Positions 1 to 9,377 of a DNA stretch of 64,000 nt are shown piece after piece; within the stretch, counting starts at the first letter, position 1, and every line of letters begins with the position of its first letter. Below the pieces are notes generated by a model, which saw only the letters and a program-made list of their open reading frames with translations, was not told the origin of the DNA and searched no databases. A program made the position numbers and the translations under genes. Origin of the DNA: Adineta steineri (lineage: Eukaryota; Rotifera; Eurotatoria; Adinetida; Adinetidae); contig CAJNOI010000154.1 in NCBI GenBank assembly GCA_905250115.1, positions 90,204 to 154,203 on the forward strand, written 5' to 3'.

Positions 1-2
1 GC

Positions 3-242
3 AATATACTACATGTTGATACAAGCCAATTCCATTCGATATCATCGCTTGTTGGTTCCAGTAGTCGAGTTTTAACATTTTTGATCAAGAAAAACTATTT
101 TCCAGCATCAGATATATTTGCACTTAGTATGACACCGGAGATAGAAGTACAAGATAATGAAATCCGACAAGCAACAGATGATGAACGACAAGTTATGTAT
201 GAGAAACTTCAGCAATTACAAAAAACAAGTCTTTGTCAATAA
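3..242 (+). CDS. 3' end of an unidentified gene (partial)
   Basis: An open frame runs in from the left edge and ends at TAA 240-242, giving 79 residues. It has a mixed globular stretch, then an acidic and Gln-rich tail with motifs such as SSLVGSSSRVLTFLIKK and DDERQVMYEKLQQLQK. The tail could form a short helix. No family is recognised. The codon pattern and the absence of stops in an AT-rich background support a real last exon, but it could be a chance frame. Confidence 0.4.
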   Translation, partial: NILHVDTSQFHSISSLVGSSSRVLTFLIKKNYFPASDIFALSMTPEIEVQDNEIRQATDDERQVMYEKLQQLQKTSLCQ

Positions 243-249
243 TTCACTG

Positions 250-840
250 GATTCGATATATATATGTATGTAATAATCAGATCTGATAAACGCATCCCCA
301 AGAGAAAGACACAGGATCGGAACCTTCCGGGAGGGTTTCCAACCCGGCAAAACCCGATGATCGGATCCTATCGGAAACCATCCGCCACATTCCGACAACT
401 TTCACAAAACACCGATATAAACCGACAAACGAATTCACCACGAACCGTCAGAATCTATGTTATCGGAACCGATATGTTCAGACAACTGTATCCGATCACA
501 TCCGCTACAAAACACCGAGTTCCCCTGACCAGCAAACAACAGTGAACATCGTATCATACCATATTTCCCCCGATATCATACGACGAAAATCGAGTATTTC
601 CAACTATCGGAACCGATCGCACTCAATCAGAAACCATCAATTTCATTCAACGGATTTATTCGGAGACTAATAAAAAGATCCCCCCGTACCCGACCTGCGG
701 ATACACAAAGTTCTGATACCAACCAACTTACTGACCAAAAGCAGTAAAATATCAATACATATCGGACAAAATACCATCTGAATCTTATCTCAATACACTT
801 CACGAGCCTTTTCTCTAACTTACATTTCAGAACTTCTAGA
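250..840. repeat. Left arm rich in CCGAT/ATCGGA words
   Basis: This non-coding stretch repeats short words such as ATCGGAACC, CCGATA and ATCCG. The same words occur in reverse complement at 2400-3185 (TCCGAT, CGGAT, GGTTCCGATCGGTC). The two stretches therefore look like loosely inverted arms around the 159-bp array. The opening ATAATCAGATCTGAT resembles the reverse complement of the far end (GATTATCAGAGATC at 3168-3183). The similarity is by short words only, so an old foldback element is an inference. Confidence 0.4.
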
Positions 841-846
841 ATCAAT

Positions 847-2160
847 GTGAGCATAAGTGCTCATTTGATACTAATGGTAGTTGCGGAACATTTAAGGAAA
901 TCAATGCTCACCAAAATCATCACTCGATATGNNNNNNNNNNAAAGTGAGCATGAGTGCTCATTTGATACTAATGGTAGTTGTGGAACAATTAAGGAAATC
1001 AATGCTCACAAAAATCATCACTCGATACGATTTTTAAGATTTCTTTTTTAAACTTAAATTTTTCAGAGTTCGAAAATCATTGTGAGCATCGATGCTCATT
1101 CTCACATTTATACGAATCGACGAAACAAAGAATATCTCACTGCTCGAAAATCATCAAAGCAAAATATCGATACGATTTGTGTGCTTTGTTTTTTCAACTT
1201 AAATTTTGCAGAGTTAGAAAATCATTGTGAGCATCGATGCTCATTTTCACATTTGTGCGATTGGACGAACTCAAAAAAATATCTCACTACTCGAAATCAT
1301 GAAAGCATAATATCGAGACGATTTTGATGCTTTGTTTATTTCAACTTAAGTGTTTTAAAGTTCCATAATCATTGTGAGCATCCTGTGCACACTATTGCTC
1401 ACTTGATTCCTACACATGCTCTTCCCCATTTCAATCTAATATTCTGCTTTCAGTGATATAAGAATCATACTCGGCGATCGTTTTTGTCTCGAAAATGCTC
1501 ATTAAACTTTGTTCCATTACCCGATTTCGAAAGTGAGCATCCTCTGCTCACTATTGCTCTGTCACTTTGGACACATGCTCTTCACTGTTTCAATCAAATG
1601 TTTCGCTTTGAGTAATATGATAATCATACTCGGCGATTGTTTTTGTCTCGGAAATACTCATAGAAGTTTGTCCCATTACTCTATTTCGAAAGTGAGCATC
1701 CGGTGCTCACTATTGCTCACTCACTTGCGACACATGCTCTTCACTATTTCAACCTAATATTTTGCTTTCACTGATATAAAAATCATACGTCGCGATCATT
1801 TTTTTCTCGAAAATGCTTATCAAACATTGTTGCATTACCGAATTTTGAAAGCGAGCACCCAGTGCTCACTATTGCTCACTCACTTCCTACACATGGTCTT
1901 TCCCGTTTCAACCTAATGTTTCGCTTTGAGTGATATACTTACCGTACTCACCGACCGTTTTTGTCTCAAAAATGCTTATCGAACTTTGGCGCACTAGCCT
2001 GTTTCAAAGGGAACATGTTATGCTCACTGTGTCTTTCTACATCGCATTGTCTACCTCAACGTAATATTTGTCTGGGAATGAGATGGAAATCATATATAGC
2101 GATCTTTGCTGGCTATCCTCGTTCTTGTGGAGTTTGTAACGCTATTTGATTTTCAAAGTG
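847..2160. repeat. Tandem array with GTGAGCAT...TGCTCAC palindromes
   Basis: GTGAGCAT (or close variants) starts at 847, 945, 1082, 1227, 1374, 1533, 1692, 1851 and about 2010. The last five are spaced exactly or nearly 159 bp; earlier units are about 145 bp and 98 bp. Each unit opens with a palindrome-like core, for example GTGAGCATCGATGCTCAT at 1082. The 159-bp units also share TTTTTGTCTCGAAAATGCT and ACACATGCTCTTC blocks. A 10-base N gap lies inside (932-941). Small frames here are repeat-encoded, not genes. Confidence 0.8.
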
Positions 2161-2399
2161 GGATTCCTGTATTCAGATTTGGTGAATTTTCAGTATGGCG
2201 TCGATGGTTTGATTCTAATCTAAAATTGCTTTTAAGAACGAGAGAGTAACGATATCTTGAGATTTATTTTACTAAGAAAGTGTTTGTTTGGAGATTTTGA
2301 AGTCTCACATTGGTCAAAGTGAGCATCTTAGGTGTAGATGAGGATGTGAGTGTAGAGGAACGGTGAATCAGTTACCCCAACTCACGCAGAGCGACGGAT

Positions 2400-3190
2400 T
2401 ATTAGTTGCTTGATAGTAGTAGCATTTACGAGATTTGGTCGAATTCGGTCGGATCAAATATCTTCCGATATAAGGTAAGATTGAAATTTATGTTAATTCG
2501 GTCAATCCGGCCGACGGATTTTGCGCCGAAAAATGCCGGATTTGTCCGGTTCACAGCAGGTTTTAATGGGATCTTTACAGATTTTGGTGAAACCGATTGG
2601 TTCTGGGCATCGAATATCGGTGGTGTAGTGTCCGATGATTTCCGTACCGGACTACAGCCGAATTATGCGGATTTCAAAGGAATTGTTTTAGGTGGTGATG
2701 TCCGGTGTTGATCCGATGTAATCGGATTGTCAGATTGTAAAGGAATAAGGGGGATTTGGAAGTAATTATTTTGGTTGATGGTTTTCGGTATAGATCCGTT
2801 GCAATCCGATTGTCGGATTTTAGATTATGATGAAGGATTTTTTTCCGGCAGGATCCGACATTGGACTGAATTCAAAAATTTGAGGAAATCTGTTGAAGTC
2901 CGATGTTATCCGGTTTACAATCTGGAATCATCCGGAGGTTTTCAGAAGGTGGTTATGTCAGGATATGGTCGGATCCGATTGTCAGTTGCGATAAGATCCG
3001 ACCAGATCTTTTCCGGTGTAATCCGATCCGGAATCCTGTACATGAGAATCCGACATAAACTGAGTCGGTTCCGATCGGTCTTCAACGGAGTGCGTCGGAT
3101 TCCGGAGTAATCTGGTGTCGGATCCGATGTGTTCCCGTACGGTCCACAAGTCGGATCGAATGTCCTGGGATCTCTGATAATCAATAATAT
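2400..3190. repeat. Right arm rich in TCCGAT/CGGATT words
   Basis: Dense TCCGAT, CGGATT and GATCCG words occur in the orientation opposite to the left arm at 250-840. The open frames here (2406-2711, 2775-3110) have no recognisable domain and are explained by stop-poor repeat sequence. With the left arm and the central array, this forms a structure of about 2.9 kb. Confidence 0.4.
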
Positions 3191-4340
3191 GACTGACTCA
3201 AATACTTTTTTTAAATAACGTTACTTTTATTATATTTTAATCTCTCACGTATTTTTTTATTTTAATTATATCGTCATTTTTGACCATGTGAGTGATATCT
3301 TAGGTGTAATCGTCAAGATAGTGCTATACATTTTCAATATTATGTACAAAATAATGATTCCTTAATACTACTATAGAAACATTTATTTACAATAATCTCT
3401 ATGCTTACTGATGATTGATAAAAATAAGATTGTTTAGAACAATCAATGAGATGATGATTTGATCCCATACAATATAATTTTCTTGATGTATTTAAAAAAT
3501 CGATACGAGAAAGTTCATAATATTTTAACGATATGCAATTAAAATTCAGCATAAAAACTAATTACTTTTGTTCACATACAGCAAAATCACTTTTAAAAAT
3601 ACTATATTATTTAGTACAAGATATTGAAAATTGATATAACATTTATTTATACATCACTCAATCTTTTTTGTTGAAAATAAATAAATATTTAAATGCAAAA
3701 TGAAACTAATATGAATTAACTTCCTTAAAATGATAGGGTGTGGGTGTGAATGTAATGTAAGTGTTAGTAAAGTATGTATGACAGATCCATTCATACGCCC
3801 AAACCCACACACCCACCCACACCCACAACCACATTCTCTCCTACTCAAACTAAATGTGAATGACGTAAGCCACGTCGCATAATTAATTCCATACGATAAT
3901 CAAAATTCATTTTCTGAAATACACTTTCACTAAAAGATTAAAAAAACAGTATTGTTGCCTTCTTTAAAATGATGAGGTTCAAAAAATGACTGACTAACAT
4001 ATTTCATATCAATACCTTTATTGTAAAGATTAATATTATACTTTATATAATTGGAAATGGATTGTTCTGGACAATTCAATCTAAATAAATATGTAGAATA
4101 ATATAAACTAAACTAAGCATTAGACTCATATTTACTTCTCAAAAAGTACATTCATATGACAATATGAATCTGCATTATACAAAACTTCATCATCTTTATC
4201 AATTTTTGACGATAAGATGTTTAATATCATATTGTAAATCTCTTTTTCAAATCCTGGTCGCGATAAATATTCATTTTATTTAATACACAACGAGACGAAT
4301 CCCTAAAAAAAGCATTTTAATAAAATATATATTATCCTTA
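3191..4340. other. Intergenic AT-rich DNA with one hairpin
   Basis: No convincing coding region is visible. The only structure is the telomere-like hairpin at 3735-3832, with AGGGTGTGGGTG on the left and CCACCCACACCCAC on the right. Confidence 0.6.
3735..3832. repeat. Telomere-like hairpin element 1
   Basis: The left arm begins AGGGTGTGGGTGTGAATG. The right arm ends in CCCACACACCCACCCACACCCAC. The arms can pair imperfectly around a spacer of about 45 bp. It belongs to the dispersed family described in the findings. Confidence 0.7.
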
Positions 4341-4344
4341 TCCA

Positions 4345-4910
4345 CAGCGCATCTTCATCTATATATATAAAGAAGAAAGTTTGTCTGTTTGTTCTTTATG
4401 CATTTGGACACCGTACGAGCAAATGAAATGAAACTTTCCAGGAATGGTTTCTACAACCAGGGGAAGGTCAACGTCTACTTTTTTCCAAAAAAAAATAAAT
4501 CCTACGTTTGCTACAGGCAATCTATGAAACTGACCAATAGGATTGCAGCATTTCAAAAGGTTAAAAAAACATTGATAGCGAAGGCGGCCGAAGGCCGTCT
4601 GAGCGCTCCAATAGAACATTCCACATGTTCTATCTATTTACAGCAGTCCGGTACTTGCTACGGGCAATCTATAGAACTGACCAATAGGATTGCAGCATTT
4701 CAAAAGGTTAAAAAGACATTGATAGCGAAGGCGGCCGAAGGCCGTCTGAGCGCTCCAATAAAAAATTTCACATGTTCTATCTCTCTATAGCAGTCCGGTA
4801 CTTGCTACAGGCAATCTATAGAACTGACCGATAGGATTGTAGTATTTCAAAAAATTAAAAAGAATTAATAGCGAAGGCGGCCGAAGGCCGTTTGAGCGCA
4901 CATCTTCTGT
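4345..4910 (+). mobile_element. Non-autonomous repeat with 147-bp tandem units (Helitron-like?)
   Basis: The block opens with TATATATAAAGAAGAAAGTT and TGTCTGTTTGTTC, a style of start seen in short Helentron-type interspersed repeats. Tandem units of 147 and 146 bp follow: the landmark GCGAAGGCGGCCGAAGGCCG lies at 4578, 4725 and 4871. Inside it CGGCC-GAA-GGCCG forms a small stem-loop. The frame at 4389-4790 is translated repeat. The Helitron link is from resemblance only; no helicase or Rep frame is present. Confidence 0.6.
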
Positions 4911-5150
4911 TCGCTATGCATTCGGTCCCTGTAATACCTATGATCACCAAACTTTTCATGACGCTTCCTTAGGTCCTAAGGACGATCGACGGGGATTGGC
5001 ATAGTCAATGGGGGAGGGGGGCGTGATTGAAACTTTACTTAGGTGATTCTATGATAGCTAACTTCACCAAACCATCAATCATACACCTGTATATACAAGG
5101 AAAAGTAGCGAGGGGGTCGGATATGGAAAGTGCTTGAAATAAAAATATTT

Positions 5151-5290
5151 TGCAGCGGGAACCGTATCAGAGGAATTTTACAGCCACAACTGTATGAGAG
5201 AGAGTTTGCAGCGGGAACTGTAAGACAAGAACTTTGCAGCGAGAACTGTGTAAGAGAGAATTTGCAGCGGGTACTTCCGCTAGTTTTATT
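5151..5290 (+). repeat. 28-bp tandem repeat TTGCAGCGGGAACTGT
   Basis: TGCAGCGGGAAC and variants begin at 5151, about 5179, 5207, 5235 and 5263, a period of 28 bp. It directly follows the 147-bp block and probably belongs to the same element. Confidence 0.75.
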
Positions 5291-5429
5291 ATATTTATCA
5301 ATGATATCAATGCTAATCCAATAAATTTTACTATGATATTAAACCGATGTTATTTTTATTCTATCGTTAAAAAATATCAACTACAATGAAGAATATTATA
5401 TGAATATATTAAATCAACGTTATTTATAT

Positions 5430-7310
5430 TATATTAATTACTATGAACAATTTTAATTCAACATACTATATTATTACGCAACAACATGTAATTTATTCGA
5501 ATCATTACCACATATTCCATATTTTATTAATCGAATAACAACTGAATAAACTTTACAATAAATTATTGAAGCTGCAATAACATCCACCGAATTTATAATT
5601 GATACTGACTCAATAAATATTTATCAAATACGAAATGAATCAGCATTAATATAATTACAAATTATTTTACCACATGATTATTCACTTGCATTATTAGTAG
5701 AAATATGTCATCTTCCAAATATTAATAGTTCTTGTTTTAAACTAATTAAAGAATTATTTCGAATATCATTTTCTCGCGAAAAAATGATTTATATTTGGGG
5801 ATAAAAAGACGAATTAAATCTGTTTGCAATATACAGTTTATTTTCGAAGAAATAAATAAATGGTATGCAACCAATCAATTTTCAGGCTGAATTCATATTA
5901 TTCTAGAATAAACAACATCAACATCAGTCATTAACAAATTATTGTACTTGTAGAGAAACGTTTTGGAAAAAATTCAGGTGATATATGATCGCTTCAAGAC
6001 GCAGTGGCATATGAATTAAAAGAATATCTATCAAAACAATTAACAATAGGTGGTTTTAATATTGGTTTAGATCCAGATCTATATTATATGAACGATAACG
6101 AAAAATATTATCGTAAAGAACTTGCCATTTATGCTTTATATGACTGTCTCTTGATGCATAAAATTTGAATTAATATGAAAATAAAAAAATATAAATTTAG
6201 TTTTCAAATGAAGAACAAGATTCCATATGAGTTAATAGAATCTATTTCATTAAGTGATGATCATGATGGTTAAATATCATTTTCACAACTTACACCATCT
6301 GTTGAACGTCGGAAAACTTACGATACATGAATTACAAATGAATATGAACATAAAAATTAAAGTCAACTATCTACAGAAGAGAAGAATAAATACATAACCG
6401 ATCATGCACAATAAAACAACGCCGACAATATTATAGAAATGAATTAATATTCGAAAATATCGATCATCGATTTACAATAATACAAATTAAAACGATACTC
6501 AAATAACAACTGATATCGGTTCATATCATTAACACCGCCATATCTTATCCAACGAATAATAGAAGACTCCGTGTGGCTATGCGTAAACCAGAATCAATAA
6601 AATAATATGAAGAACAAACACGAAACTTCTTCACAACACAACATTACCACGAACTCAAACTAACTGGCCGACTACCTGGTTCACCTCATAGACATACACT
6701 AACAACCACTAATACCATATAGTATTGGTATTGCTACATCCCTGGTGATAAATCAATTCTTCATCCAGATACTCACGAATTCAGTAAATAGGAAATGACG
6801 GCGATTAATTATCATCAGCATATCTATCTTGAATTAAAAGAGCCAATTGAAACTATTAATATGCATGATATTATAGTTGAATTATCCGAATCAGATGAAT
6901 TTGATCTACAATTCTGCAAGTCTAAACTAAATTGGCTCTTATACATAACTAAAGAGGATTTTTATCTCTATGTTAAGTTTCGGATGCAGTTGCGTATACC
7001 ATGCTCACCTGTACTATTCGGATTTCACAAAACTAATTAGTGCCACAAATTCATTAATTATATCGGCATATAATCGACGTAATGATTTTGATAATATTAT
7101 CCAACAACATCAGGCAGTGTTACGATGCAAATTTATTATTGAACAGGCGACACTTTTACTAAAGTTATCGTGTCCTCTTGTTAAACCGAATATCTCTCAA
7201 AGAACAAAAAATTCAACGTTGGTGGGATATCTGACAGATTTTTTTTCAAGGTATTTCCGAAGACTGTTAGATACTACTTTTCGACGACTTCATACTAAGT
7301 CATAATTCAT
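5430..7310 (+). pseudogene. Decayed gene with 3'-5' exonuclease-like region
   Basis: A coding-like stretch is broken by many stops and frameshifts. Readable pieces include IDTDSINIYQIRNESALI (about 5610), WSLQDAVAYELKEYLSKQLT by frame change (about 5990), YRKELAIYALYDCLLMHK (about 6110), RQYYRNELIFENIDHRFTI (about 6430) and LNWLLYITKEDFYLYVK (about 6920). An acidic start motif plus a final Y-A-x-x-D-C motif recall DEDDy exonucleases of the RNase D/WRN type. A further open piece at 6970-7305 may be the C-terminal part. The family assignment is tentative; the decay is plain. Confidence 0.5.
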
Positions 7311-7672
7311 TGATTATGTCGACTCTGTTACGACTAATGTACAAATTATCAATTACAATTTCTGTTAACTGTGAAGTACCGAAATTTTTGTTGTATCGAG
7401 ATGTACAAGTAGTGTTTCTTTCTAATCTAACTAAAGACTATTTGTTTGAAAATAGCGATTCGATTATTGTTGAACAATGTAAGACTCTATTCCGAAGATG
7501 TTCATATTTAAATGTGAGTCATTCGTTATTTATGTGTTCAGGTGCTTGTTCGATTTTTTTCATTCATATATGACATGATTTCGAGAAGAATCTTCAAAGA
7601 AATAACAATTTATTTATTTCATAAATAAATACTATTTACACAACTCATACACACAAGATGATTTCTATAAAT

Positions 7673-7812
7673 TTGAGGGTGTGGGTCTGGGTGGCTGAGT
7701 GAGTTTGAGTGTGGGTGATGGTGTGTATGTAGGCTTTTGCTAAGCGAAGATACACTCACGCTCACACCGTCATCCATCCACATGCACATCCACCCATACC
7801 CGCACTCACATC
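7673..7812. repeat. Telomere-like hairpin element 2
   Basis: The left arm is TTGAGGGTGTGGGTCTGGGT. The right arm carries CACGCTCACACCG and CCACCCATACCCGCACTCAC. Pairing is imperfect, suggesting an older copy. Confidence 0.6.
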
Positions 7813-8002
7813 TGACTAAATGTAATATACGGCAAATATCTCGAATTTCGTATTTTTTTATTTTGAATTAGAAGAAACTATAGAAGTTTTCTAGAAAATC
7901 AATTAAGAATGAAATTTCATCATCGTCTTGATTTGTTTTTTATTATAAAATGCAAATTATTATTCATTAAGTTTTCTTTTATTACGAATCGAGCCCCGAA
8001 AT

Positions 8003-8160
8003 AAGGGTGTGAATGGGTGAGGATGTGTGGGTGTGGATTTGGGTATGAATGTGAGCTAAGAGAAGAGATACCCACGCCCTATTGCTCCTTTGAGGGTGTG
8101 GGTGCGGGCGTCTGTGCTGTAGTTATAGCCATCTCGTATTCACACCCACAACCACACCCT
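8003..8160. repeat. Telomere-like hairpin element 3 (compound)
   Basis: AGGGTGTGAATGGGTG at the left pairs with CACCCACAACCACACCCT at the right. A second TTTGAGGGTGTGGGTG lies inside, so two copies may be joined or nested. Confidence 0.65.
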
Positions 8161-9377
8161 ATTGCAAGATTTTTCTGTATCTATTCAACTTCTTCTTTTT
8201 TATCATTTAAAATTAATATACGTCAAATAAAAATTGATAGTGCAAAATTTTTGCATGAATTCTGTTTTTAATATAATTTTCCTGGAAATAGTATTTAACA
8301 ACCGTCAAAATTCTGGAGTTGAAAGGCGTTAACATAACTCTTTTATCAGTATCGTTTTTATTTATTTTTAATGATCTCTATTACTATATATGTATACAAT
8401 GTTGTGTTGAAATAATTGTATTGATATACAAAAGAATAAATGGAAGATAATTTGATAAAGAACTCCCTTCACAAACTAGTCACTTTAATGACAGAACAAA
8501 TTTACACTGGAATATCTTACAGAAAAGATTTATTCTTGCTCAAATAACATCGTTTGATAGACAATGCAATAGGCCTTTGACCATTTTTCTCTTGTAAATA
8601 AACAATTAGTTTTCAAGTGCTATCATTAATGCATGATAATACATTTATAATTAATCATTTTTACCATTATAAATGTGTGATAGTTACTTTTTTGTGTTTA
8701 AATTATAGAACTTGAATTAGTAATTTAGATAGATGATGTACCACATTATCATTTGTGAAAATGTCTTCTAATATATTTAGCTTCAACAATTTTGTAGTTT
8801 TTGAAAAGTATTTACAACACCAATGGTTTAAATATGTTCGCACCAAATACTTTTGTTCTAACAAATTTCATGCGACCATTTAAGAACAAAACAATGCATG
8901 GCGATGAGAATAAACATTGGCTGAATGAATCATATTTGTTTTTCTCTTCCGTTTTAATGACTAAGTGCTGCACGCAAATTGACATACTGGAATAATTGCA
9001 CAGAGGAAAGGAAGAGAAAGTTGGAAAGAATAACTATACAACATTATGGTCTGGTGGCTTCTGATTTGTTCGTTCTATCGCGGACGTTGTTAAGAAATTT
9101 ATCCGTGTCGTCTGTCTCTTACTCTTCACAGCAGTATCTTAAAAAAATAACTAGTCGGAGATTCTCTTTAAACCTTAACAAAAAATACACATATTTTGCA
9201 TGTTGAGAAGAACAGAAAAAATACGCCATTGCCATTATAAATAAGAGCGATACGTTTTCTTACCATTCTGACAAGAACAACTAGTGGCAAGCTTATATTC
9301 ATCGTCAAATTATTAAAAAGGGCAAAACGTGTGGATCAAGATCAAATCAAAAACATTTTTCATCATCAAACGCGCTT

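Larger units (their letters stand above)
7311..9377. other. Intergenic DNA with two hairpin clusters
   Basis: No gene is recognised. Hairpins lie at 7673-7812 and 8003-8160. The 1.2 kb upstream of the ART-TPR start is AT-rich with short unsupported frames. Confidence 0.55.

Noticed and set aside
847-2150. Regularly spaced palindromes considered as a CRISPR array
   Set aside because: Units are about 145-159 bp with conserved inter-palindrome sequence and no unique spacers; the genome is eukaryotic.
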